Below, in pieces: positions 12,001 through 16,820 of a stretch of 20,983 bases of DNA. Below the pieces are notes generated by a model, which saw only the letters and a program-made list of their open reading frames with translations, ran no database searches and had not been told where the DNA came from. How positions within the stretch are numbered: the stretch's first letter is position 1; every line of letters begins with the position of its first letter. Source of the stretch: Hyphomicrobiales bacterium (GTDB lineage: Bacteria > Pseudomonadota > Alphaproteobacteria > Rhizobiales > Xanthobacteraceae); contig JAFKKQ010000247.1 in NCBI GenBank assembly GCA_017304505.1, positions 1 through 20,983 on the forward strand. Reading direction: 5' to 3'. Both the position numbers and the translations under genes were made by a program.

Positions 12001-15000
12001 TCGACACGACGCCGATCATCATCGGCACTATCCGTGATCCGAATCCTGCGCACTGGGTCAACGGCGTGGCGCCGGTACTCTTCGACCCCACGTTGTTTGA
12101 TCCGGTAAACGGCGTGCTTTCGCAGGCAACCATCGATGCAATCAACGCAGCGATCGCCTATCAGGCTGCCAATGGCAACAAGGCGCTCGACGGCGTCGCT
12201 TACGTGAGCTCGGGGGCCGCGCACGCCATAACGGCATTCGGCGGCGGCGGGAACGATACCTTCAGCGTGTACCACAACAAGGCCACGCTGCGGCTCGAGG
12301 GCGAGGAAGGAAACGATCAGTTCGTCGTCCGCGCGTTCGTGACCCTCGACCTCTCGAAGCAAGGGGATACCGAGGTCAACGGCGGCGACGGCACCGACAC
12401 GATCAACTACGCAATTAATGCACCGGTCAGCATCGACGGCGGCGCAGGCTTTGACAAGGTCGTGGTGCTCGGCACGCCGTTCAACGACAACTTCGTCGTC
12501 ACGAGCCATGGCATTTTCGGCGCCAACCTGAACGTAACGTTCGAGAACATCGAGAGCGCCGAACTCGATACCCTCGAGGGGAATGACACGATTTTCGTTC
12601 TCGGTACGAACCCGAACATGGTCACCACGGTGATCGGCGGGCTCGGAAGTGACACCATCCAAGTCCTGGGTGACGTCACGCAGCCGATCGTGAGCAACGA
12701 GCAGGGCCGCTCCGGCGTGATCACGCAGGGGCTCTCGAGCGCCGATCCGAACTTCGACAACGTGGGCACCGGCGGCGTGGCCGTTAATGTGCTTTCGGCC
12801 GCAGGCGAGAATCTCGTGAAGATCGATCCCGTTGCCACGCCGCTGCTTACGGCCGAAGACGGCGTCCAGGCATTCTACTTCATCAGCCTCGTCTCGCCGG
12901 ATGCCAGCGCGCTCGCCGCAAAGCCGGTGTATCTCACAGTGTCTGCAGGTGTCGCCAGCAGCACCGACCGTAAGGCGGGCGGCGCTGGCGTGCTTGTGTC
13001 GGCCGACGATGGCGCGACCTTTACGAACGCGGTCGTGTTGAAGTTCGATGGCAGCAGCGCCACGACCGTCTTCAAGATCCGGGTTAAGGCAATCAACGAC
13101 ACCGCGGCGGAAGGACCTCGGATCGCATTGATCAGCCATAGCATCGTTACCGACAACGCAGCATACCGAGACCTGCCGTTGATCGACGTTGCGGTGAGCG
13201 TCATCGACGACGATCAGCCGGGGCTGGACATCCGGTACCTCGTCGAGACGGCTCCGAACACCTTCGCGCCGGACGTGTCGACACAGGTTCTTGAGGGCGC
13301 TTTCGGGTTCAGCGACGTCTATTCGGTCGCCTTGATCGCCGCTCCAGCAATAGGCGAAACCGTCACTGTGACGCTCTCGACCGATGGGCAAGTCACGGCC
13401 CGTTCGAAGGCAACCGGCCTCACGCAACTGACCTTCACAGCCGCCAACTGGAATACGCCGCAGCTCGTGGTCGTGAGCGCGGTTGATGACACCGCTCTCG
13501 AGGGCACCGAGCTATCGACGATCACGCATCAGATCACTGGCACGGGCGGCAAGTATTCAGCGTTCCCGAGCGCCGACTATCCGAAACTCACCGTGACGGT
13601 CTACGACAACGAGACGCCGGGTCTCGTTATGCAGGAGACCGACGGCTCGACGGTCGTCGTTGAGAACGGCGCAAACGACTCCTATCAGGTGCGGCTGACG
13701 AGTGCGCCGAGCAGCGACGTGACGCTCACGATACGGACTGACAAGCAGACCTTCCTCTCCAGCTCCGCCGACACGTTCCGTATCGTCGATGAGTCGGGCA
13801 CCAAGTCCTATTACGAATATGCATTCACGTTCACCGCGGCCAATTGGGACAAGTGGGCGACTATCAACGTCCGCGCGAACCCGGCCTTCGCTGGCATCGA
13901 CAGCGTGTTCAAGGCCTTCCCGCCGCGAGACCAGAACCTTGACCAGATTCGCGGGCCGCTGATCATCGAAGGCGGCATCGGCTCGGAGGGTGCGGACCGG
14001 TCGCTGCGCGCGCCCGTACTGCTGCCGAATGAAATCGACTCGCCGAGCAATTCGGAGTTCAGCGACCCGGCGAGCGAGCCGGCCGGCATCGACACGCTGA
14101 ACGTCTTCCATACGGACAACGACGACGCCGACGTGGGCCGCCTGTACTACCGCGAGACCGACGCGGCTGGCCATGCGATCCGCAACCCCGGCCTCGCGCT
14201 CACCGGCTTCGAGATGGGTGGCGACCTGGTCGTGAACCAAGGCACCACCGAGGATCCGGATTTCCTCTACTTTGGCGGCGGCATTACCTATAACGGCCTC
14301 GAGGTCGTTGAGGTCCTGCTCGGCAAGGGCAACGAGACGTTGACGATCGACGACACGGGCGACCGCGATGAAAAGGCGCAGGTTTCTCCCGACCCGGCGA
14401 CGATCACGGCGATCCACGGCGGCGGCGGCGACGACACGATCATCGCAAACAATCGCGGTCATGGGCCGCTGGTGCTCTACGGCGACACGTCGCTGGACGG
14501 GACCCGCTACAGCAACGATCAGCCGGCGGCGTCGGCCAACGGCACGACGTTCAACAATCCGGGCAATGACACGATCGATGCGTCGCGGATGCCGAACAAG
14601 AACGATGGTTTCGCGGGTGTCGTGATTTATGGCGGCACCGGCAACGATACGATCTTCGGCGGCCAGGATGACGATCACATTGCGGGTGGCGCCGGCAACG
14701 ACGCGATCGACGGCGGCGCGGGCAACGATCACATCTACGGCGATGCCGCCTTCGATGTGAACCTGCTGCTCTTCTCGCAGGACCAGATCGCACCGTTCAA
14801 CCCGGTGACCCAACTTGCGCAGATCAACGGCATGTTCGCCGTGACGAGCGTGGGGGCAACCGGCGCCGACATCATTCGCGCCGGTGACGGCAACGACATC
14901 GTGCTCGGCGATCACGGGGTGATCGAACAGGCGCCTGGGACGCGGCGCTTGCAGACGACCGACTTCGTCGCACGCGTCACCTCGGTCGATCGTTCGAACG

Positions 15001-16481
15001 GGGCGGCGGACACCATCTACGGCGGTGACGGCGAAGACGTGCTGATCGGCGGCGCGTCAGGCGATCGGTTCGACGGTGAAGCAGGGCGCGACTTGATCTT
15101 TGGCGATAACGTTCGGCTCGATCGCACGATCGCCGATGGCAACGCCAATGCAATGTACAGGACGCTGACAGGTGCCGAGGGAGGGCAGATCTACAGCACG
15201 TTCCCAGGGACTGCCGGGAACGTCCTCGTGAATTCCGCTTCCGGCGGCACTCCGGGCGGCGGCACGGTCTGGGAGGACTTCAACATCGAACTCCTCGACC
15301 ACGATCTCGCGACGCAGACGGCGGGAGGCAACAACTTTGGCAACGACTACATCGCGGGTGGCGCGGGCGACGACGAGATCTTTGGCGAGCTTGGCAACGA
15401 CGTCATCCAGGGCGACGGCTCCATCGACTACGCGGTCGGTGCGACGCGCTCCGCGGACGGCACACTGCTGGTGCAGTCTTCGATGGAAGCGACGACCGAC
15501 GGCAACGACTACATCGAGGGCAACGGCGGCAACGACGTGATCTTCGGCAACCTGGGTCAGGACGACATCATCGGCGGCAGTTCGAGTCTGTTCAGACTGA
15601 CGAGCCCCGCGAAGCGGCCGGATGGCTCCGACATGATCTTCGGCGGCGCCGGCATCGACATCGCGCGCGACAACCTGGGCGACGGCACGCATGGCCGCGA
15701 CGCCGATGTGATTCTTGGCGACAACGGCAACATCTATCGCATCATCGGGACGCCGGGATTCAATTACGACAACGCCTATGGCGAGCAGATCATTGTGCGC
15801 GCTGCGCAACTGCTCGACTACACCCCTGGCGGGCCGGATTATAACGCGGCCGCCACAGCGCAGGACATCGGTGCCGCCGACGAAATCCACGGTGAATCCG
15901 GCGACGACGTCATCTATGCGCAGGTCGGCAACGACGTCGTGTTCGGCGAAGGTCAGGACGACCAGATTATCGGAGGCTACGGCAGCGACTGGATTTCCGG
16001 CGGCACCGGCGACGACGCGGTCCTGGGCGACGACGGGCGCATCTTCGTCAGCCGCAATAGCACGCTCGGTGAACCGCTCTACGGTATTGCAGGGATCCCA
16101 CAGAGCCAGCTTAATGCGATCATCGAGAACTCGAACGGCAACGATATTGCGATCACGAATGTCGCGGGCGCGCTGAAGTACACCGTCGACCTGGCGCCCT
16201 ACAGTGTGGACCCGGACAATGCTATGCTAACGACATCATTTATGGCGGGCAGGGTAACGACACCCTGCACGGCGGCGCGGGCGAAGACGCGATCTCGGGC
16301 GCCGAGGCGCCGGTGCTGTCCTACGTCACCAACTACACGCAAGCCGGCGTCAAGATCGGCGGTGTCATTCAGAGCGACTATGCGCACCCGGTCAACCCCG
16401 GCAACGTGCTGGGCTACAACCCGACCACGACGAAGTTCGCGCTGTATGATGCGGATGATCCGCTGCGCAAGATTCTGCTGA
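3..16481 (+). CDS. Giant RTX calcium-binding exoprotein, 5'-partial, frameshifted near its 3' end
   Basis: The frame is open from the left edge (codons from base 3), so the true start lies upstream; the ATG at base 18 is only the first Met in the window. The product is a very large, acidic, Gly/Asp/Asn-rich protein with almost no cysteine (I noticed one near base 4940), as expected for a secreted protein that folds on binding extracellular calcium. In order it carries diverged beta-rich repeats with EF-hand, dockerin-like and helical inserts (to about 6414), a beta-rich region, RTX nonapeptides of GGxGxDxxx type (8214-8690), a beta-repeat region, Calx-beta-like repeats, and a second RTX block (14409 onward). 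From about 16226 the frame switches to an Arg/Cys/Pro/Thr-rich tail unlike the rest and stops at 16479-16481, while frame +2 continues the RTX pattern. Adhesin or protective/matrix function is inference; the family (giant RTX proteins with a C-terminal protease module) is recognised from memory. Confidence 0.9.
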   Translation, partial: TLANDMVVSGDLGFRGHVGSLTLVSLKSLGALADDPSDDVSYLALELTGLSAKLIGIDGLTFGIYDAAVKVNKVSDGDTDATNDPAKLDWAAFEVADGIAKPDLTVNRGVDVDMQGSVALDAFGALIARGSFRVQFGTVTDLGDNGLPGGGDDTEYQAMVVTLGTAAFENAEAVQVFVGVGGLLEDVGGDDNDTDGSYSDDLINKDNAIGFYTSLESLTLVTLKNVGDQAVATDDLSYLALYARGIAAELVGIDDSILTLKIWDGIIRINQASDADSNAATTPDKIDWTAFSSNTEGLPVPTLDVDDTVSISVAGSLVLDLAGFVQVFGSFAFTVSSGVEVTTVTKLGVATDGVAMNVVTFGLSDVNVFVGSGPYFQDSATDDNDVIDSADPTNDAAVGLLLQNVSLALALFKPATSPGSYYALMASAQDIELVGLNFGTSSAFSIDASGYRVEINGGSNGTTDAAIDFSKMDGGSFDVDMGPGLAFAFDYTSALQRVAIENAVLKIDDYFYISGGLSFTRQQGMSVTLTGDSQTSTPVDVFAFGAGSVDLFAGYSPNADVDHDGHIDDVLAEGATGLALQNVNFGLVIMRPTVGNQSVKYIALKATANFAGLIGIDDFTLSASGLTVEYNGVRNPSNPADTKVVDFSALPNGAYTFDTGNGELDLDYDAKRVLVSVAEAHLQISDYVFVHGALAFEKVDDLNDVQIANDGPTKDMSAINVGGQGLTMFFGSGGPYWTDLDGDGDASWAFNTGNGNAASRTISAGSVTLASVGFGAGAVLPANWQVSLTKDDGVLVIGSTRYGDLNHDGEIDDNETWSFTTSGGDFASRTVAEGFIKREQVTFTVGDLLPVDVVGTLPTGASLTFGDAGAATEVIYGDINNDGIVDANETGELNPNAVGLAINDANLALALLTPKDGSDLTRYTALRASSDFVGFVGTSEFNLEASNVVVELNIASRKGATAPPDVVDFSLFNGGTGYEIDTGAGPEVIDFANRRIHASADDVLVNVSDFLYLNGNLALDMGSRETVTITTGIPTDIGELANGVVTQINNALQSAVNGLEDLKDEVVAQIKSAIESVRDMINDQVDSIVDTIFQQIGSSLNASLEQAIGAVTGSLKAQLQSSTEGVSQQVDQAIDQLLAPVVAGIDAPFDQLVKVLLVPVKELIRGAIGGAIQDALTTSLDGITSSVSTALQAGLDGAELQVKAKIHSILDPQVERVTLKLDQLIAEVQDRIAPVFQRLHSLLSIKIGENFATIEDVEVDVTAIGISNATAFVGLPPRGGIDFDQPIDEQNAIGLFIQNLTMALGMFKPVAGKQLPDFTAVKITADRAGFVDGGSDIFQLTAQDITVELNLGGKVAPGPFGNGTIDFVRSFPGDDGADPVIPPGYRVDTGTTSDPIYLDFQGEEILASVGWAELTISEFVHIAGSFAFEKGAIQNVDVTGGATSAAAHAFLDALGLDLPAGAIPALGATETELSFMTIGAANVHAFIGMNGPYWSDLDGDQLVSWAFDTGNGDEVSRTIQTGSIKIDSTTYTAGQVLPVNAVGRLSAHQVLTMADGAKYGDINNDGVVDANETDELNDNAKGLWIDDFDFGMAIMRPTNPLDFAKYLALKANANGISLVGIQDVTVQADNLVVEINQSTPSVYGVPLCPVVDFATTYPNEQQALFGVLAGADHVISAAEMGAALAAGYSGPDLATADELVALLHVGGAPPGTLTVNDVIDQLATSFATDANLTLIKHADIDNDGKFDPAGYEVDTGGTPVYLDMDSALIRAQGFLQLSILDNIFITGSVAFELGPTHEVTLTNGATKNVTTMTIGAADVTAFIGANGPYWTDSNGDHEVQPGELNQNSVGFAITDLDVGIALMVSTNPLDLGVYLAGKLSVHDFGLVGVANLTATGTFDVELNVGIGASGLDLNLNPIDFDASFDEVQALFDVIDTSGNHVISTDEMSAALSAGYTGGDVTTVQQLLLVLGGPSLTSVLGQLSASFRTTNLSAIQPADADGDGRLNISELQTLLNLIDASGDGKLEASELDAALSAGYSGATLDTVQDLLSALYLGAAPPVSALSLASVLGKLSTSFKTAHLDAIQAADANADGKLDFGFNVNTGNPAAPVVLDFNDFLVSIHLGGVIELKDVFRMTGLFLFDADTSGLKAFVAAGLEIGPDIGNSDQIFAMNALGALVITHAGVAADIEVSVSIGGALSDVLQLNAKARLLLNTTGQDLTITIPKNYVDFLIGNSAIPDSPVLDPTLIGSLTTEFSDRLSLNTDGSATFTINGSAPDATTPGFYLVVTFHADLTIARMFVIEADFRLEITDQKFDLGFDGTLKLGGFGSFGVSGGAVIDQNGFAAYGELTVDINLLSLVEITGQAQLKINTATSGDPVTVNGHDIANNTYLVSIQSSVTLFGIVKGAGDIEVGVDNGVFVINVKDLSVDLFILNVGISGYIRSDGQFNLTGSLSLPDALKSSDGQWGITGHLSVTVSNSGFKGHGDVGIIVFGQSFNVASADLSITTNSVFIRAEGPLGVYIEITIDQDGHVSFDGGLGFLDDLIDAVKDAVNAAVTAVGDAVVTAANAVADAFTDLGNAILDLGDTIGDAIVGFVGDVGDFLSGIAGSIAQAFSSSRTIAITFPPTPKYSYSTALSDNDHTLTIDMSGGNWTDALGNPLTVTGSPLSLAVVNGQLVVDGPDASQTLLVAERQHQTRSWDWGGAHWGSWHNDGDPYGFVYADIQYSNMKAFNNITKVIILGTSGNDTIVLDTASITQDAVVYGYAGNDTIITGNGNDYVSGGDGNDIIYTYGGNDVVYGGGGNDTIVSGTGNDAVYGGDGNDVIDESQNRGNNPKALIGETNTLDGGADDDVILGSPGKDTIDGGTGNDTITGLANDDTYVFENGYGKDVFADFSGKAYLDFSAVTDDLEIGISDGQPGDGLVVNAGTANSFSIQGFIFIQEQANYSDFQIARLKIGAGNDHLTATALPLYALNIVDAGGHDTYDFDLNQADVAQSVARIDIVDNGSNPDLINLDVDSTGFDIYLHPQEVLLNHLDLTFNSGVEQLHLTDHAAGTTITTKSGSGFSTLLIKNGVTITQANGGDIELDARGDFTQQAGSLIKTTGNVVIRSDVDDVDPPGAVITLLGPINASQVTVHGTDDNDTVIVGRVTSKTDVYAGAGDDTINVGTPVPGTVDGINGNLNVHGEDGSDILNIEDTGDANSNTGILTATTVTGLDMTGIVTYESFVAVNVGLGAADDKFTIESTHAGTTVVNGNDGNDVINIQTISGPTTVNGGNVSDTFNVGSKAPATGGLVDGIAASLTINGNDPTSGSDTLNVDETGDATDNVGTLTSTQVTGLGMAAGITYGTIEHVVISLGSGDDKFTIEATHDVATPTSEDITLNAGPGADTVDVNDATMADVLVVNGESGDDAINMNGTGADGGSTLNGDDGDDVINLNAVIGTVTVNGGDAADTVNVNNVTDVLVVNGGAGGDTINVNGTRAGSSSTLNGDAGDDVFNVRAMNGPVAVNGGADNDTVNVADTAPLLPPGPRTTPSGTIDDINALLDVDGGNGTLDNLNIDDSNASTNDKSGTLTDDTLAGLELEVPIHYLGLEQLNIWLGAGANVFTINSTQAGETTVNTAKGADIVYINGASGVLTVNGEEDADTFDVRATGAGSEVRLNGQEGADTFNLSDLSPALPAAYPTTLPPPAATTSGKVDSIDGLVAIAGGADSDTINIDDSANTANKVVTLTSNTLRGLDMPRGVSYSNAEDLNLWLGTGTDGLYIDSTHAGTTDVFMGDGNATVNERDDTVAIRSISGVTTVHGQGGNDSFYVGVQAANDNFDTQFKQAVAAAANDNQVNALFHRTNTNGIGAVLNLHGEGDSDQYTVNLAGAGDALINVFDNGAPDDGVDTLTVNGADVVSGLANNPNDTFLLRRDLVALLNDSVQGGGFTHAERVNYDENINARLIVNGLGGNDKFVVDDNSAITTLDGGDGDDTFQIGQVFGTPRTAAAGLDAADTFDTTPIIIGTIRDPNPAHWVNGVAPVLFDPTLFDPVNGVLSQATIDAINAAIAYQAANGNKALDGVAYVSSGAAHAITAFGGGGNDTFSVYHNKATLRLEGEEGNDQFVVRAFVTLDLSKQGDTEVNGGDGTDTINYAINAPVSIDGGAGFDKVVVLGTPFNDNFVVTSHGIFGANLNVTFENIESAELDTLEGNDTIFVLGTNPNMVTTVIGGLGSDTIQVLGDVTQPIVSNEQGRSGVITQGLSSADPNFDNVGTGGVAVNVLSAAGENLVKIDPVATPLLTAEDGVQAFYFISLVSPDASALAAKPVYLTVSAGVASSTDRKAGGAGVLVSADDGATFTNAVVLKFDGSSATTVFKIRVKAINDTAAEGPRIALISHSIVTDNAAYRDLPLIDVAVSVIDDDQPGLDIRYLVETAPNTFAPDVSTQVLEGAFGFSDVYSVALIAAPAIGETVTVTLSTDGQVTARSKATGLTQLTFTAANWNTPQLVVVSAVDDTALEGTELSTITHQITGTGGKYSAFPSADYPKLTVTVYDNETPGLVMQETDGSTVVVENGANDSYQVRLTSAPSSDVTLTIRTDKQTFLSSSADTFRIVDESGTKSYYEYAFTFTAANWDKWATINVRANPAFAGIDSVFKAFPPRDQNLDQIRGPLIIEGGIGSEGADRSLRAPVLLPNEIDSPSNSEFSDPASEPAGIDTLNVFHTDNDDADVGRLYYRETDAAGHAIRNPGLALTGFEMGGDLVVNQGTTEDPDFLYFGGGITYNGLEVVEVLLGKGNETLTIDDTGDRDEKAQVSPDPATITAIHGGGGDDTIIANNRGHGPLVLYGDTSLDGTRYSNDQPAASANGTTFNNPGNDTIDASRMPNKNDGFAGVVIYGGTGNDTIFGGQDDDHIAGGAGNDAIDGGAGNDHIYGDAAFDVNLLLFSQDQIAPFNPVTQLAQINGMFAVTSVGATGADIIRAGDGNDIVLGDHGVIEQAPGTRRLQTTDFVARVTSVDRSNGAADTIYGGDGEDVLIGGASGDRFDGEAGRDLIFGDNVRLDRTIADGNANAMYRTLTGAEGGQIYSTFPGTAGNVLVNSASGGTPGGGTVWEDFNIELLDHDLATQTAGGNNFGNDYIAGGAGDDEIFGELGNDVIQGDGSIDYAVGATRSADGTLLVQSSMEATTDGNDYIEGNGGNDVIFGNLGQDDIIGGSSSLFRLTSPAKRPDGSDMIFGGAGIDIARDNLGDGTHGRDADVILGDNGNIYRIIGTPGFNYDNAYGEQIIVRAAQLLDYTPGGPDYNAAATAQDIGAADEIHGESGDDVIYAQVGNDVVFGEGQDDQIIGGYGSDWISGGTGDDAVLGDDGRIFVSRNSTLGEPLYGIAGIPQSQLNAIIENSNGNDIAITNVAGALKYTVDLAPYSVDPDNAMLTTSFMAGRVTTPCTAARAKTRSRAPRRRCCPTSPTTRKPASRSAVSFRATMRTRSTPATCWATTRPRRSSRCMMRMIRCARFC
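2244..2672 (+). repeat. Two tandem ~70-residue modules with dockerin-like calcium loops
   Basis: Two copies stand head to tail inside the fourth N-terminal repeat. One starts WAFNTGNG at 2244; the other starts WSFTTSGG at 2451 (69 residues later). Each has the order W-[AS]-F, xTxxG, SRT, a short strand region, 'LP', then a calcium loop: DLNHDGEIDDNE at 2412-2447 and DINNDGIVDANE at 2634-2669. The loops match the 12-residue EF-hand/dockerin pattern, with Asp/Asn at positions 1, 3, 5 and 9 and Glu at 12. Calcium binding is inferred from these residues. Confidence 0.75.
3105..3735 (+). other. Long helical (coiled-coil-like) insertion in the fifth repeat
   Basis: About 210 residues break the beta-rich pattern with helix-favouring sequence containing no Pro/Gly loops of the RTX type. 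Examples are LQSAVNGLEDLKDEVVAQIK, the Ile/Val/Asp/Gln-rich run around 3230-3300, and LKLDQLIAEVQDRI near 3660. Hydrophobic residues recur at 3-4-residue spacing, consistent with amphipathic helices or a coiled coil. It accounts for the length of this unit (409 residues against a core of about 180-200). Function unknown; a spacer or multimerisation rod is a guess. Confidence 0.65.
4515..4721 (+). repeat. Third copy of the ~70-residue W-F-SRT/calcium-loop module
   Basis: This copy lies at the equivalent place in the sixth N-terminal repeat. It opens WAFDTGNG, has SRT, the 'LPVN' strand, and the loop DINNDGVVDANE at 4683-4718, which differs from the loop at 2634 by a single residue. It is 69 residues long, the same length as the first copy. 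Its presence in repeats four and six only suggests a mobile module or loss from the others. Confidence 0.72.
4980..5250 (+). other. EF-hand-like insertion, first block
   Basis: This helix-loop-helix stretch inside the sixth repeat runs from an EQQALFGVLAGADHVISAAE helix/loop, through AALAAGYSG and an LVALLHVGG helix, to a second loop DIDNDGKFDPAG at about 5220-5250. The first loop is degenerate, but the second has D-x-D-x-D-G spacing. The layout matches the blocks at 5772-6300 (ALSAGY, LLSALYLG, KLSTSFKT motifs), so the two regions come from one duplicated module. Confidence 0.6.
5772..6300 (+). repeat. EF-hand repeats (two further copies)
   Basis: Calcium-loop candidates are DTSGNHVISTDE (5805-5840), DADGDGRLNISE (5994-6029), DASGDGKLEASE (6054-6089) and an incomplete DANADGKLDF (from 6267). 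The second and third fit the canonical EF-hand loop, with acidic or Asn/Ser ligands at 1, 3, 5, 9 and Glu at 12, and are 20 residues apart as in a closely packed pair. The flanking sequence repeats: MSAALSAGYTGG / LDAALSAGYSGA, then LLLVLGG / LLSALYLG, then LGQLSASFRTTNL / LGKLSTSFKTAHL. The period is roughly 82 residues or more. Calmodulin-type pairs are unusual inside an RTX exoprotein. Confidence 0.75.
6415..7620 (+). other. Large beta-rich region of unknown fold in the giant protein
   Basis: About 400 residues without RTX or EF motifs, dominated by alternating hydrophobic/polar strands and Gly turns. Examples are FDLGFDGTLKLGGFGSFGVS, LVEITGQAQLKI, VFVINVKDLSVDLFILNVGI and GVYIEITIDQDGHVSFDGG. 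The alternation suggests a beta-solenoid or long beta-sheet rod. I do not recognise a named family. Confidence 0.5.
7623..7857 (+). other. Second helical, Ala/Val/Asp-rich stretch
   Basis: About 78 residues beginning FLDDLIDAVKDAVNAAVTAV and continuing with repeated D-A-[VI] and G-D-x-[IV] steps to IAQAFSSS. Spacing is helical (i, i+3/4 hydrophobics) and lies between two beta-rich regions, just before the first RTX block. It resembles the insertion at 3105-3735 in style. It is moderately hydrophobic but interrupted by Asp, so a membrane segment is unlikely. Confidence 0.5.
8097..8163 (+). other. Trp/His-rich patch
   Basis: The short segment SWDWGGAHWGSWHNDGDPYG holds four Trp and two His in 20 residues, in a protein otherwise poor in both. 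It sits immediately before the first RTX block. Ligand (metal or glycan) binding is only a suggestion. Confidence 0.45.
8214..8690 (+). repeat. First RTX nonapeptide block
   Basis: Successive GGxGxDxxx units are seen: GTSGNDTIV, GYAGNDTII, GNGNDYVSG, GGDGNDIIY, GGNDVVYGG, GGNDTIVSG, GDGNDVI, then GGADDDVILG, GGTGNDTIT. The block closes with DTYVFENGYGKDVF, the kind of cap that often ends RTX blocks. These nonapeptides form calcium-bound parallel beta-rolls after export, so this supports a secreted, calcium-dependent protein. Confidence 0.9.
9390..12650 (+). repeat. Long beta-repeat region with the recurring STHAG motif
   Basis: Large repeats share the strand 'xFTIxSTHAGxTxVxxG', at 9723 (FTIESTHAG), 10092 (FTIEATHDV), 10818 (FTINSTQAG) and 11289 (LYIDSTHAG). 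Spacings are 123, 242 and 157 residues. Between them are 'LNIDDSxxxxxxxGTLTxxxxxGLxM', 'VNGGxxxDTxNVxxx' and 'GxxDxINGxLxVxGxxGxDxLN' strands. The doubled middle spacing fits one unit enlarged by extra VNGGxGxDTINV rungs at 10190-10560. The D/N-rich, RTX-like rungs probably make a calcium-stabilised beta-helix. Recognised only as a general pattern of giant exoproteins. Confidence 0.7.
12810..13895 (+). repeat. Three Calx-beta-like repeats
   Basis: Three units of roughly 90-135 residues. Units one and two end in D/N-rich turns followed by 'PGL': VSVIDDDQPGL (Gly at 13221) and VTVYDNETPGL (Gly at 13620), 133 residues apart. Units two and three contain LTFTAANWNTPQLVVVSAVD and FTFTAANWDKWATINVRA; 'FTAxNWxxxxxxxVxAxxD' is typical of Calx-beta-like extracellular repeats. 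Such units bind calcium and act as spacers in adhesins. Confidence 0.7.
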
Positions 16482-16820
16482 CATCGACTGGGCTCTTGTC
16501 CAAAACCGGAACCGGCCTTGAGTGGGCGCTCAACTTCAACGACGCCGAAGGGCCGATCGATACCCACTGGATCGTCGGCTCCCCGTATGTGGGTGTGCCG
16601 ACCGACGGCGACGACGTGATTTTTGGCGATCTCGGCAACGACTGGATGGTTGGCGGCACGGGTCGCGATACGATCTGGAGCGGCTGGGGCGACGACCTGG
16701 CCAACCTCGACGACAAGCTGTCGACCTTCACCGGGCCCGATACCAATCCGTCATGGGAAGACCTCGTGTTCGGCGGCGCCGGGCGTGATGTGATGATCGG
16801 CAACACAGGCGGCGACCGTC
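14409..16820 (+). repeat. Second, interrupted RTX block
   Basis: RTX units appear in clusters: GGGGDDTII; GGTGNDTIFGGQDDDHIAGG with the following rungs (about 14630-14750); GADIIRAGDGNDIVLGD; GGDGEDVLIGG; GGAGDDEIFGELGNDVIQGD; GNGGNDVIFGNLGQDDIIGG; GDDVIYAQVGNDVVFGEGQD; and, past the frameshift, GGQGNDTLHGGAGED and GDDVIFGDLGNDWMVGG. Clusters are separated by non-RTX inserts of up to about 100 residues. A variant rung 'xxILGDNGxI' recurs at 14892, 15090, 15705 and 16011. The RTX pattern crosses the frameshift, the main evidence that both halves are one gene. Confidence 0.88.
16218..16232 (+). other. Frameshift site joining the two parts of the giant gene (apparent one-base deletion)
   Basis: Upstream the frame reads ...SVDPDNA, ending with GCT at 16221-16223. 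Downstream the coherent reading begins in frame +2 as GCT AAC GAC ATC ATT TAT, that is ANDIIYGG, from 16226. Adding one T after 16223 gives GCT TAT GCT and restores DNAYANDIIYGG, a smooth RTX sequence. The shift from frame 0 to frame 2 needs one missing base or two extra ones. No classical slippery heptamer is seen, so an assembly or sequencing error or a recent mutation is likelier than programmed frameshifting. Confidence 0.85.

Noticed and set aside
16218..16240. Programmed ribosomal frameshift
   Set aside because: No X-XXY-YYZ slippery heptamer or obvious downstream stimulatory hairpin is seen; a lost base explains the data more simply.
16313..16315. GTG 16313 as the start of an independent protease gene
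   Set aside because: RTX sequence in the same frame lies directly upstream (16229-16312), so this point is inside a repeat domain. The GAGG before it is probably chance.
14409..16820. CRISPR-like or DNA-level tandem repeat array
   Set aside because: The periodicity is at protein level (nonapeptide RTX codons) with varied DNA, no constant repeats and no spacers.
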